Below are positions 11,736-23,512 of a DNA stretch of 64,000 nucleotides, in pieces (the first letter of the stretch is position 1; each line of letters opens with the position of its first letter). The notes beneath the pieces were generated by a model. The model was not told the DNA's origin. It made no database searches and saw nothing but the letters and a program-made list of their open reading frames with translations. Origin of the DNA: Pieris napi (taxonomy: Eukaryota > Arthropoda > Insecta > Lepidoptera > Pieridae); contig NC_062238.1 of NCBI RefSeq assembly GCF_905475465.1, positions 8,784,501 to 8,848,500 of the forward strand. The letters run 5' to 3'. The translations under genes and the position numbers were made by a program.

Positions 11736-14700
11736 AAAAAAAAGAAACACCTACAGAGGGAGATTACACCAATTCTAAAATTTTACAACTGCAAAAACAC
11801 TAAATACCTTAAATAACCAGCCATACATAACAATAAAGCTGTCAGGCTATGCGTTTAAAGCGAACGAATGTGTTATTTTGACAGGAATTAAAACAAAATC
11901 GGGGACAAATCCGTGCTTGTTCACGTGGCACTCTTGTTATTTTCGGCTTGTTCCACACGGCTTAGTGTTAAGCTTTGCTAATTGGAGCAGTACAGATTTG
12001 GAACGAAATTGGTGCGGCGCTTGAGCGCGAGGGATTCTTAAATATTTAATTGGCTTAGCATTAAGCTCACCATGGGCATATGGTATCAATCGCTTATACG
12101 AGTACTGGGAATAAATAAGGCGCAACTGCGTTTCTCTGTGAATACAAAAGAAACAACATTTAAAGCCTATATAAAGTAAAATTATATCATGAAAAAAATT
12201 AAAACATCTTACATATATTATGTAAAGTGACAAATTAAACATCGTCGATCAGACGGCAAAGAAGAAAAATAAAATATGAAAAGAGTTTAGAGACATATGT
12301 ATCTTCAGATAAGTGTTTCCGATTATACATTAAAACTTAAAAAGGAAAATGCGATTGATACGTTAAAATTATTTAACCGCAAACAAGATACATTAACTGT
12401 AACAAAATAAGCATTCTGTATTATTTCGTATCTTAACGGTAAAGTACTTGAAGTATTGTAATAAACCTAATTAACAAAATCTTCGTCCCCATGGAGATAA
12501 ATCGCTACAAATAAAGCCACAACCTTAGACTGTAACACTGTAATGTAAGTAATGTACATAATGATTTACACGAGTGTATTAATAGCTCTTGTGAGTAAAA
12601 CAATAACACGGAAAACTAATTGTTTATAATAAATATAGAGATTAATTGGATTAATTACCAGACACTAAGAACTGTTTGAAGCCCCATATGAAATAATTAT
12701 ATTCACGTTAAGAATTCTGGAATGCCGCAACATTTATTTAGTTGATAATTGTATGAAATAAAACAAATGAAAATCATTTTATTAAACATCATTACTTCTA
12801 ACGAGATTATAAGTATGGGTGCATATGTTCATAAGCACTTTTAGGTGTTTGGTGCAAGTGTGAAAAATATTGAATTTGTGTCCCTTAGCTTCCTTATGGG
12901 GTATATTTCAATAGTTACTTTTCTATAAGCTAGTAAGTGATCAGTTTAACATACCAGGTCATTATTTGGATCTTAGTTATATCAATCAGTTCCGTTTTCC
13001 GACAAACAAAAGTTAATTGGACAATAAAGTGTCTTTATGTACGACCTCAAAGCTCAAAATTGCACGTTTTACATTAATACTTGTTATTGTGTTTGTTTTT
13101 GGGCTACACATTTGAACGTCTATAAATACTTAGTCTTGACCGTTAAAAGTCACATATTATTATATATTTTATGACTACATAGCGTAGTTATAATATGTTA
13201 TGATCCTTAAAGATGAGATAATAAGTTATCATTCGTCGTTGTTGCTATGAATTTGGTAGCATATTATCGCTACGCGTGTCGCTACGGGTGCTGCTACGTA
13301 ATTGCTTCAAGTGCTACGGTGTTCCTATTAATCCATAACTCTACATAATGTAATTCTTTAAAAACAAATATTTTCCTTTCTTTTTTTTTGATTAATAATA
13401 TTTTTTGTGTTTCTGTGTTTGTGTCTTGTGAGTAATAAATGTTATGTCTACGTCTAATATTTACAAAAAGGTTCAAACATTTACTTAAGGGGAATAAACA
13501 ATAAAAAATATTCAATACATTTAACTAAGTAATACCTAATTTGGCTGTGATGGGTGATGGTGTAAATGTGAGGGTATGTACGTGAAGTAGTTATATATTT
13601 TATATTTAAAACATAGAACTTGCAAATATATGTAAATACATCAATACTTAATAAAAGGAACTTTTTTGTTATAATTTTTTTTAATATTAAATGTTATAGA
13701 CAAGTTACTTTTTCGTCATCAAAAAGTTTAAAATATTTTGTTAATTTTTATTTTAAGTGTGCTATAATCTAAAGTATAAATAGCTAACAACTCAGGTATT
13801 AAAACGTAAATTTTTCACAATTCAGTTGTTTTATTGTATAATATAATTTTAAACTTTATATAGGTAATAGAAACGCTGCTTCTTAAGAAATAAACCCCAT
13901 GCTCAATTAAATTTTATGCTTGGAAAATAATTCTAATAAATTTTAACGGGTGTTAACGATACGATTAGGAAAACATTTATTATTCACCTTAAAGTAATTA
14001 CAGAGACTTGCAAATTTGATATTAAATTATTAAGTTTATTTTAAGAGTAATTTATGATAATTCTAGACTTATTTAAATATCTTTTTTTTTAATTTGTTTT
14101 TATAATCTATATATATTTTTCGTGTTGTAAAAGGAGTAATTTTATATATTAAAAAATTATAGAAACACTTGCCCGAGTTACAATTAATCGAAAAATAGAA
14201 GTAACAATCCAGCCGTAGGTGCTATTTTCGGTTATTGTACCTAAATGTCTCGTAAAAAGAATTATGTCAGTCTTTCAGAATGTATAGTAACAGACACCCA
14301 TCGAAATTCTCGCTGCGGTAAGTTATACTTAACTCATGTGAATTGCGCACTATTCAGCTTCAAGCCCTCTACATAATACCAGCATTTAATTGAAACATTA
14401 ATTAGCGGAATAATTTATCAAATTACAATAGCTAGCAGATAACTATTGTGATAGTTGTCGTGTAGTTGTCACTGTAATATACATTATCAAGATAATAGCT
14501 TGTAGATAATAAGATTTGCTCTGTCAACTTGATAAAATTACTTATTAAAGCATCAATTTGTTAAACCTTTTGCATGGTTATGTTAGAAAACATAAACAAC
14601 AATACTTTTAGAATATTACTGGGACTGTTATGGCACCATACATCGAAGAATTGCCGAAGCGCAAACCGATAATATGTACACTATCAGGCCATGTGCGGAT

Positions 14701-14786
14701 TATTTATTCTACAGGGAATTGTTGATAGGCCGAAAATAATTGGATTGCTAAAAATACTAACGCAATTCTTAAGTAGATTTGCTACG
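11736..14786. other. Long AT-rich stretch without a recognised gene
   Basis: About 3 kb was read on both strands. A less AT-rich patch at 11900-12080 (AATTGGTGCGGCGCTTGAGC and TTTGCTAATTGGAGCAG) could be conserved non-coding DNA but cannot be shown from one genome. The 101-codon minus frame at 11937-12242 has no domain or splice context and is not accepted. Confidence 0.4.
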
Positions 14787-15170
14787 ATTTTTTTTGTTTT
14801 AAATTCAAATATCTTTATTCAATAACAAGTTACATTTTTAACAGATATTGGAGCCCCTGAACTAAGTCTAGGGAGTACCTTGTACCCTGTACATCAGGGT
14901 ACTCCGCTCTTCCAATGGTATAACGAAATAGTAACTTAACAATTTTTGAAACTAAAATACTATATTATAAAGAAAAACAGAAATCTAAGACTAATTAAAA
15001 AACTAAGGATATAGGTTTACATCGTTGAGATATACAGGTTTTCATTCGTACGCACCAGAATGAATCTTAAGGAAGGTATGGATGGGATGGGAGGTGGAGG
15101 GTGGTAGTGCAAAATAGTGTAAATAGTGCAATGAGGAAATCAAGAATGGTAAAATTATGTTTGAACTAGC
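14787..15170 (-). mobile_element. Retroposon 3' region, A-rich tail on the minus strand
   Basis: Read on the minus strand the edge is ATTGAATAAAGATATTTGAA followed by an A-rich run (complement of 14787-14825), that is, an AATAAA signal and tail. Inside is the palindromic GTACCCTGTACATCAGGGTAC region near 14881-14901. The internal boundary is uncertain. Confidence 0.5.
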
Positions 15171-16365
15171 AATTCAGTTTCTTCGTAGTTAAGTGAATGA
15201 AGCCACTTGGTAATTAATGTTTTAATTTCGAATAATAATTTAGGGTAAATGAAATCATAATATTTAGTGCTAGTTTTCGTGTCCGAATTTTACTATTATT
15301 ATAAAAAGCCGTATACCATAGTCACCCAATTAATATAAGACCCGTACTGCACCTTAATCACCTAGCGGTAAAATATTAATACTGTACATAAAAAAATCAA
15401 TAAAAAAAAATTGCAGTCATAATGGAATGAGATTTATATTTACAAGTTGATTTATTCGTGCTGTCGCTATATATACCTTGCTAAGGTAGGATGTGGAAGG
15501 GCCTTGGTAAAAAAAGTACTTACTTACTACAAGTTTTTAGTTTCGTCGTTTTTTAGCTACCGAATAGAAAACAGTAAACAGTTCATATCGTTAATATTAG
15601 GACAAAATTAATTATTTTGTTTAGATCTTATTCCATTCAAATACATTTAGAATTGCGCAAAAACTGGCAACATTTTCTGGCTAAACGGAGGTATGATGAC
15701 TTTCTGACGAGGGTTTGGCATGCCAGTAATGGATGAAAATAATATGGATTGGTGCTTTCGTGTTCCGCTGCTGAGTTTAAGCTGCTAGTTGTTAGACATA
15801 ATTTTAAAGGCGACCGATATTCTTGGTTTAACGCGTTTATGATTGTTGTATAAAATTTATATATATTTCTTTAACGCTAGTTAAGTTTGGTGACGATTGT
15901 TTAAGGGATGTTCAAATAAATTAAACTTGTCAACTGTCTTTAATCGTTTACAATAAGGGGTTATAACATAAAATGAGGGGTAGTGGGTTAGCGATGCTGA
16001 ACTAACAAAAACCTGTTACTTAACTTATTTGGTTCTTAATACCAAGTCAACATCTGTTATCTAGTCATTTTAAGAATATAAATGTAATTGAATTGACCTA
16101 TTCATTCTCGGTAACAAGAATCATATTACAATTTATAAATCTATGAAAAACTAAAGGGTTCATTTAATACTACCAAAACACACACACGTTTTACAATTTA
16201 TTGGCTACAAGTGTAAGATGAATATTAACATAACGCTTTTAATTATTATATATATATGTAACTTAACTAATGTTAGGTTAGATAATTCGCGAAATATCTT
16301 TTCTCAGGTTTATTTTAATTATATTTCTATGTTGTCCTTGAGTTTAGGCGAGATAATACGGGCAC
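15171..16365. other. Intergenic DNA, nothing recognised
   Basis: AT-rich, no supported feature. Confidence 0.35.
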
Positions 16366-16494
16366 AAATGTTTTCCTTATGGGTGAAAGTTAAATACGCA
16401 CATAGACAGAAACTCTCTCGAATTTGTGCTGAGCCGGGGATCGAACCTACGACCTCAGGGATTAAGGTCTCATTTTGAACTAGGCCAACACTGC
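16366..16494 (-). mobile_element. tRNA-derived SINE head, fragment
   Basis: It contains GGGGATCGAACCTACGACCT, the complement of the B box, and CTAGGCCAACACTGC, the complement of the A-box head. It is flanked by the reversed body words TACGCACATAGACAGAAA. It is the same family as 5547-5837. Two small frames across it are artefacts. Confidence 0.75.
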
Positions 16495-16770
16495 GTATAT
16501 TATGTTTGTGTGCATAAGCATGTACCGGTTGTTACTAGTTTACAATCGACGCAACTTTGTTTTACTGTTAAAGAAATATTGTTACACAATAAAGCTGATT
16601 TATTGCTGAATATGAATGACAGCCTCAGGTGTTTTAACGGACAAAGAATGACGAATGGCCGAGCTGAAAATTTTCAAGAGAGAATTAGGGTTCAGGTACA
16701 TGAATGGATTTTAGATTCCACAATCATGAAATAGCTTTATTTCCACATTTATGAAATAGTTTTATCTATA
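16495..16770. other. Intergenic DNA, nothing recognised
   Basis: A 102-codon frame (16426-16734) begins inside the SINE fragment and has no recognisable domain. Confidence 0.3.
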
Positions 16771-17079
16771 ACTAGCTGACCCGGCAAACGTTGTTTTGCA
16801 AATATAATATTATAATATACTAGGAAACATTTTTTTAGTTCCATAAAACTATCTACTATAATAAAAAAATTGAGGTTGATCGTAGAGGGGTGAAAATTAA
16901 AGGTTTTTGTGTGCTGTACAAAAAAAATTATTTTGGGGTGGACACCCCTTATAACTTAGGGGCTTGAAAGATAGATAGTAGCCGATTCTCAGACTTACTG
17001 AATATGCATTAAACAATTCATAAGGAGTTTCGGAGGAGTATGGGAACGAACATTGTGACAGGAGAATTTTATATATTAG
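16771..17079 (+). repeat. Interspersed repeat opening CTAGCTGACCCGGCAAACG, copy 2
   Basis: It has the same head as at 6399, then GAGGTTGATCGTAGAGGGGT, ATAACTTAGGGGCTTGAAAG and GATTCTCAGACTTACTGAAT. It ends about AGAATTTTATATATTAGAC. The inverted copy at 30489-30790 shares both ends. Confidence 0.7.
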
Positions 17080-17303
17080 ACTAGTGGACCCGACAGACGT
17101 TGTCCTGCATGATATTTCAAGCAATTAGTAAAGCAAAGTATGAAAGTACCGACTGCAGCGCCATCTGGCGGGCTGATTTGTGAATCTAAACCATTCCCAG
17201 ATCCCCTTGAACACACACAAAAAATTTCATCAAAATCGGTCCAGTCGTTTGTGAGAAGTTCAGTGACATACACACTCACAGAAGAATTATATATATAAAG
17301 ATA
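17080..17303 (+). repeat. Related repeat opening CTAGTGGACCCGACAGACG
   Basis: It abuts copy 2 directly. It has the head CTAGTGGACCCGACAGACG, the middle TGCAGCGCCATCTGGCGGGC, and the tail TCAAAATCGGTCCAGTCG with GTGACATACACACTCACAGA. This layout is typical of RTE-type LINE 3' ends. A small minus-strand frame here is an artefact. Confidence 0.65.
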
Positions 17304-17501
17304 TAATTAGAGGTCCTTTCTTTCTCCAGTAAAACAATCGCTTCGGGTCTGAAAGACGCAATAATTCCTGACACCATTACATTTTTAACGACTTTACAAT
17401 TCCAATTTTATGCCTTAGATTTTAACTTAAAACTCAGTTAACTTTGAGTTTCTACTGCTCAGTAGAAACGTTACATAAGGATTGGTCTTAGTTAGCTATG
17501 T

Positions 17502-17630
17502 TACCCGCTCTACGCCCTTGACTTGCGAACTGGTAGTAAATGTAGATTTACAATTAATTTAACTTCTTTTGACGTTCATAAGTGTACTTGTTTACCTAGA
17601 TATTTTGAGTTTGAATTATGTAAGACTAGA
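17502..17630 (+). repeat. Interspersed repeat with CGCTCTACGCCCTTGACTTG
   Basis: It matches 29994-30216 (CTTTTGACGTTCATAAGTGT, CTTGTTTACCTAGATATTTT) and is the reverse orientation of the pieces at 10120 and 29131. Confidence 0.6.
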
Positions 17631-18410
17631 GTAGTAGAGTATAGTGCTCTACGTTAATTCAGTTGGCACTTGGCTTTAATTCGTTTCTGTAATTAATTCA
17701 ACGTCAGTGCGCACGATGCTGATACTCAGAATCAGTATGAGCTCCATGTAGAACGAGCAAAACTATCCGGTTCCGGGTATATGAATTATCTGGAAAAGTT
17801 TGTTGAAAATAATTTTCAGCAAAATATATACATATAAACAGTATTCTTAGCTTACTTTAAGTCTTCTTCGGGAACGGTCTATTTTATTTATATAAGGAAA
17901 TTTTATGACGTTATGATTGAATTAATTGAGATTTTTCTATTACTTTTAAGAATCAAAATTTTATTTTAATTTTAATTGTGTAATTGTTGTTATTGGTATA
18001 ATATTCGCGGATGTTCTATATGGATATGTTGACAATACAATTATTTATTCTGCGATCAAACAAGTACAACATTTGGTTTAAGAATATAAGTAATTGACGG
18101 ACCTCTCGTGTCATAATTAGGAACTAAAAACTGGTTGCGTTCCAAAATACATATTTTAACAATTATTTAATTCATACTTAGGAATCATTACTTAAATAAT
18201 AAAAGAACAATTACTGTTGTGGACAGCAAATTCCTTGAGTGGAGAACCTTGACTTTTGACATGCATGGAACCCGAGATAGTTGTGATTAAGTATACAGTG
18301 GATCGTCGTGGTAAATAGTGATTATCACCACGATGATCGGTGATGAATCGGTGCCTTAAACCCGCTTCTCGATATAATTTAAGCTGAAGTTATACGAGTA
18401 TTTTTTGACT
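17631..18410. other. Intergenic DNA, nothing recognised
   Basis: A short imperfect inverted pair near 18300-18345 (ATCGTCGTGGTAAATAGTGA / TCACCACGATGATCGG) is the only structure seen. Confidence 0.35.
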
Positions 18411-18693
18411 GAGCAGTGTTGGCCTAGTGGCTTCAGCGTGCGACTCACATACCTGAAGGCTGTGCACCAATGGACTTTCTTTCTATGTGCGCATTTAACA
18501 TTTGCTCAAACGGTGAAGGAAAACATCGTGAGGAAACCGACATGCCTTATACCCAAAAAGTCAACAGCGTGTGTCAGGCACTGGAGGCTGATCACCTACT
18601 TGCCTATTAGATTTTAAAAATGATCATGAAACATATTCAGAAACCTGTGGCCAAGACTTAAAGAGGTTGTAGCGCCACTGATTTTATTTTTTT
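18411..18693 (+). mobile_element. tRNA-derived SINE with deleted B box
   Basis: The head GCAGTGTTGGCCTAGTGGC, the body (CAATGGACTTTCTTTCTATG, CGGTGAAGGAAAACATCGTG) and the tail (AGAGGTTGTAGCGCCACTG) are intact. The internal promoter is not: ACCTGA joins directly to AGGCTGTGCACC, removing the GGTTCGATCCCC segment present at 5599. The copy should be transcriptionally dead. Confidence 0.8.
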
Positions 18694-20102
18694 ACACGAG
18701 TATTTGTAGTGTTAAAAGGATGGATGGATGGATTACCTAACGATTTATTTTCGGACATATATAACAAAATATTAAAGGTTTTATTGATATAAGACATTAA
18801 TAAATAAAACATTTTTATTATCAATAATTCATTCATATTTTGCATATATACAAATACGTTACAAATTTAAGAGCAAAAATAAAATCGACAATTTTAGTTA
18901 TAATATACAGCATTGGTTAAACAAAACAAAGCTCACAAAGCGAATTGATCGGCAAGCACTCGTAACTGATACAGTCAACATTCAACAATAGTTCTTTTGA
19001 TGGAAATTAATATTGATTTTTAATATTTTATAGGCAGTTATTAGTGTTTAAAAATTATGCTATTTATTTTGTACCATTTTATAAATACTACACTAATTTT
19101 ATTTTATTTTAATGTAGTTGTGTGTAAGTAAATCAATGGAAATAATTAATTATATAGTATCGACAACATAATTTCGTACCAAAAGGTAGCTCAGTTTTTT
19201 GCTAGTCTTAAATAATAAAAACATTGGTCCTCAATCAATAAAATATATATGAAATTGAAATTGATGACAAAAGCGTATCCTTTTATCATCAATTTACAGA
19301 ATTAGAATTATTTCCTTTATGATTTATGTAGGGTAGCAACTTTAAGTCCTTCTTAAAACTGTCAAACAAAGTACACCTGACAGGTAATGTAATTACTAAA
19401 AGTCTCGCCAGAATCTACTTTATTAAATTAATAATTCCGAATTAAGTTTCAATTAAAATATTATTTGGCATTTGCAATACCGTTTTCGAAAAATTATATA
19501 TAAATTATTATTATTATATTAATATGTATGATTTAGATTCCGTTTATTAAAACCTAAAGATATCAATCAAATATACAGTATTTATTATTATATATTATGT
19601 GGAGCCCATGGTTTCCATAGGCTGATTACAATTAAATGAAAGTGAACCTACAAGTTTTTCTCCATAAAATATGAATATGTCCATGCAATTTGTAAATTCG
19701 TAAAATTTTTAAAACGAAATGGATAAATAAAACATTAAAATCAAAATGTTAAAATTCTTGAATGAAAGTTAAAACTAATGAAATTCTAGGTTTTGGGTAA
19801 TTTGTACAGGTTACAACATTATAATCATAAAAGTTAGGTTATTGTGTCACATTACATTTTACATATTTAAAGTAGAACAAAGAACAAGGAAATTACGAAT
19901 ATCCTTGCAAGAGGCGTGGACAAACTATAATATTTTCAAAATTATTCCCCTTTCTAAATGACTTCATATATTTCTCTCTGTTAAATAAATGCTTCAGTGA
20001 AAGTGTAACACAATAAATGTCACGATAGTAAATATAATTATAGTTTAGTATCTACGGTCCTTGGTCTCAATAAAAAAATATTACCTTAGCAATTAGGTAT
20101 GT
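18694..20102. other. Intergenic DNA, nothing recognised
   Basis: AT-rich; a short (GGAT)n run near 18718-18732. No supported gene. Confidence 0.35.
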
Positions 20103-20436
20103 TTGGCGTATTTTTTGGTTTGTTATTTCATTCAGACAACTGTATGGATAGGATCAAGAGGAAGAAGGAGAAGAGGTCGCCCAAAAAAAAGGTGGATAGA
20201 AGAAATAGAAGCGGTAGCAGGAAACGAATGGAGAAAGAGAGCCATAGACAGAGTCAGTTGGAAAAAGCTGGAGGAGGCCTTTACTCGTGAAGGGGTTCCG
20301 ATCGACTGTACTAAAGGAAGCTAGAATATATAATAACAAGCATAAGAAAAAAAAATATGTTTAAAAATGTAAAATAATCTATTATAATTTGTTTGTGCCA
20401 TGATTGGAAATAAAATGGGCTTTATTATTATTATTT
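20103..20436 (+). pseudogene. LINE reverse-transcriptase C-terminus with 3' tail
   Basis: The frame 20103-20324 contains GRRRRGRPKKRWIEEIEA, then VAGNEWRKRAIDRVSWKKLE. This is the conserved C-terminal end of ORF2 proteins of several insect non-LTR retrotransposons (GRPKKRW-x-D/E-DI...W...A-DR-x-W). It is followed by a short 3' UTR ending in a TTATTATTATT run, the usual short-repeat terminus of such elements. The 5' part, including the catalytic reverse-transcriptase core, is absent, as expected after truncated reverse transcription. The piece is still open, so the insertion may be fairly young. Confidence 0.8.
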
Positions 20437-20489
20437 CATTCTTCAGCCTTCATCATACGAGCGAGTGCTAACACATAAATAAAATAAAA

Positions 20490-20563
20490 CGGTGCAAGTC
20501 GGGATTCTAATGCACGACCTCAGAATTGAGACTAACTTGCTTAAGCCACTAGGCCAACGTGCC
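20490..20563 (-). mobile_element. tRNA-derived SINE head, fragment
   Basis: GTGCAAGTCGGGATTCTAAT, GCACGACCTCAGAATTGAGA and GCCACTAGGCCAACGTGCC are the reversed head of the SINE family at 5547. Confidence 0.65.
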
Positions 20564-20761
20564 ATGCGACCCATACAGCGCATTGATTGGTTGGTGTCTT
20601 GTGTATAACGGATACGGTTAATTAGTTATATTAACACAGGATCGCCTTTGATTTCTGGATATTTCATTGATAGAAAGAAGTTAGGTAGGTAGCAGAAATA
20701 CCAACCTTCTATGCTGGACCTTCGTTAAGTCAGAAAAAAGTAATGCAAGATAAAAAAAAAA

Positions 20762-21130
20762 TATTGGTTGTTTCTAAAGTAGGTTTACGATCGAGATGTT
20801 TACGTGATAACGTCTTATTGGTGATATAAGTTTTTGGGAAGTAAGGAATTAATGAAGATAACAATTTTTTCAAATTTTAAATTACATCTATCGTTTTATT
20901 CACACTTTTGATGATAAATTTCGGGTGTAAAATGACAAGTTTACTTATTCGACTATGATATACATTTTTCTTCATACATTCACGGAATGACTGGCAGCGC
21001 TCGAGATGAGACGGGAGATCGGTCCGTCTCTCTCTCGTTATACCTGCGATCGCGCTCGTGAGGTTTTGGTGTGACACAAGTTTCTGAACATGTCACCCGA
21101 CTAAAACGATTTTAAAGACGTTATCACGTC
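20762..21130. mobile_element. MITE, GACGTTATCACGTC family (369 bp)
   Basis: It starts TATTGGTTGTTTCTAAAGTA after an A run. The inner inverted words ACGTGATAACGTCTTATTGG and AAAGACGTTATCACGTC lie near the two ends, and an A run closes it. A second copy at 39457-39799 differs mainly by lacking about 26 bp, and its outer limits are fixed by an empty site at 56303. The 66-codon minus frame inside is not a gene. Confidence 0.75.
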
Positions 21131-23048
21131 AAAAAAGTGCACGAGAATCGAACGCACGACTTCATCACTTACCTTATTCATTTACACACTTACTTTATCG
21201 CATATTGAAGGATTCAGTCAATTAGTACACAATGTACAAATAGCGATACTATTTCTTTTAATACCATAAATTCATGCATAAGTTTTACATTTAAAATATT
21301 TTCACGATATCGTTTTGCAAACGAAAATTTTAATGGTTCGCCGAATGTAAATAGTACGATATAAAACCGTTACTGGACAATATTTTAATTCCATTTTAAA
21401 ACGTGTGTTATATGAATTTATTATGCGGCTTATAATGTGCCCATATACAACATGGGAATGAAGGGGAAATATTAAAAACTTAATAAATAAAAATAGTACT
21501 TATTTATTATGTCTGAATTTGGTTCAACATCTCTCATCATGATTACTCTTAACGTATGTGATCTTATATAAACGTAGCCTAGCACGTTTCTTTTAGTGCT
21601 TTCTTTCTTTCTTCAGGAAAATCCAACGGAACATTGGTGATCGAACTTAACTGGATAGACGTTGGGCCTTCTAAGGTTAATACGAAAAAATATAGTGTAT
21701 ATATTATTTCTATAGGTGGGATTTTGTGTTCCCACACTAAAACAATTGATAGTCCAATACGCATTCCGATACTTTGTTGGACTAAGCTTCTTGTTGATAA
21801 GATAATGTTAATAAGAAACAAATGAATACTACAATAGCAATACTTTTATAGCGACACATGTCAGTACTACATAAATTAAAATTTAAACGGTAAAAAAGGA
21901 AGTTATTATTTAAAATACCTTTTCAAAATCAAATAGAGCGTCCATTATCTCATTAAGCACACTAAAACAAACATTTTCATACAACGTAGCCTTTTAGTAT
22001 TATGAAGACAAACAAACCTTTAAAACTCCACTAAATAACGTACATTCATACATTTGCATATCCGCCTCGCTCCGGTATAATCCGGTAAAAACCGGCTCCC
22101 GCCGGACGAAAGCTGTTCCAGTTTTTGCGAGCGCTCCATGTTGATGTTACGTTTGTTGAAACAAGCAAAACGGTTAGGATTATTTCACTGTTAAAATGTA
22201 GTTTCTTCTTTTTTGTTTACTTAAAATTTCGCTCAATGCGGGTATGTGTGATATTTTTATGTTGCTGACGTTATATTACTGGTACTTTATTCATTCGTAT
22301 TGAAAAGAAGTTTTGTAGAAAGCGCAGATATGCCTTTTTTTTAAAACAATCGACTCGAAATCGCACTAAAAAAGCGTGCAAATTCACTTATATATTTTAT
22401 TTTTACAGTGCAGTGTATATAAATCATTTGAAAGCAACAAGGCCGCCCCTTCTGTCGTCTTTGTTCTGAATTAGTACAATTAAACTGTACTAAAATTTAA
22501 TTTTAATTATATGCAAGGAGCGTGAAGATCCTATAAAGATGATGGTACTTAGTCGTAAAATATATATTTGACAAACTTGTCCTTGAGTTTTTTCAAGTAT
22601 GAACCGTCATTACGTCATTGTAAGAAGTAGTGCATATTATGTATGTTTGGAAGAAAAAGATATTAGTTGTATTATCGCAATTTTACATCTGCTTGTAATA
22701 TCACCTGTTGTTTATGCTCACCATTTGGAGCTTTTTTAATAAAACTCAGCAATATATTCATTCTATTTTCATCACAATTTACTAATGACAAGAATTTATA
22801 TTTTCGGTAAAAAGAGATTGAACAATCGAATGAAGAATATTAATGATCTAGCTTGTTTGACTATGACAATCGATTAAACATGACAACTGATTAAATATGA
22901 CAGTTGACTTCTCAAAGATTGAATCTAAAATTAATTATCTGATTATAGTATTGACAGACTATGTAAAATTAACAAAATCTAATTCTAGCATTAATTGATT
23001 TGATGTCTATGATTGTTTGTGATATAAACTATAAATTATAACTCCACA
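21131..23048. other. Intergenic DNA with one less AT-rich patch
   Basis: Mostly unassigned AT-rich DNA. At 22045-22150 a GC-richer stretch holds an octamer-like ATTTGCAT and repeated TCCGGTA / ACCGGCTCC / GCCGGACG words. It may be a promoter or enhancer, but there is no adjacent coding exon. The pair of overlapping frames at 21579-21825 is not accepted. Confidence 0.35.
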
Positions 23049-23309
23049 GAATAATTTTTTTTTTTTAAGACAATTCACACCAATTGACCTAGTCCCATGC
23101 TAAGCTGGTGAAGCTTGTGTTATGGGTACTAGGCAACGGATATACATACATATTATAGATAGATATACATATAAATACATATTTAAACACCCAAGACCTA
23201 AGAACAACACCAAATGCTCATCACATCGATGTTCGCCTCAGCCGGGGATCGAACCCGGGACCCATGGATTCGCAGTCAGGGGTACTAACCACTAGACCAA
23301 TGAGTCGTC
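23049..23309 (-). mobile_element. tRNA-derived SINE, second family
   Basis: Read on the minus strand it starts CGACTCATTGGTCTAGTGG (A box). It has GGGTTCGATCCCCGGCTGAG (B box), then a body with GATGTGATGAGCATTTGGTG, and ends in a poly-A (T run at 23050 on the plus strand). The head resembles a tRNA, but the anticodon stem is not convincing and the tail is SINE-like. It is a different family from the one at 5547. Confidence 0.8.
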
Positions 23310-23500
23310 GAAAAATGATAGTGAACTATCTCCGATTTTTATTTACTTTACCTAATCTGTTCCATTTACAAAACAACAGCAAACGTATCTTCCTTAAGAA
23401 AGCATAAGTTAGTAAAGATAATCCTCACACAGTAATTTTTCAGGCTTGGTGCAAGACTGATGGAGGATTACTCATGCGTGTGTGCGCAACCTTAGCACAT

Positions 23501-23512
23501 CGTGACGTCACG
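23501..23512. promoter_or_regulatory. Perfect CRE-type palindrome CGTGACGTCACG
   Basis: A 12-bp perfect palindrome containing TGACGTCA, the full CREB/ATF binding site, in a locally less AT-rich segment (23,440-23,540). No gene start is next to it, so a role is only a possibility. Confidence 0.3.

Noticed and set aside
11937..12242. Minus-strand frame of 101 codons
   Set aside because: It begins in AT-rich DNA, has no domain, no splice context and no support from codon pattern.
16218..16734. Two overlapping plus-strand frames of 86 and 102 codons
   Set aside because: They run through a reversed SINE head; the RGSNLRPQGLRS-like words are translations of the SINE promoter region.
21579..21825. 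Overlapping frames of 80 (minus) and 63 (plus) codons
   Set aside because: They are antisense shadows of each other with no domain, and composition is like the surrounding AT-rich DNA.
23230..23305. Possible tRNA gene on the minus strand
   Set aside because: A and B boxes are good, but the cloverleaf is incomplete and the sequence continues into a SINE body and poly-A.
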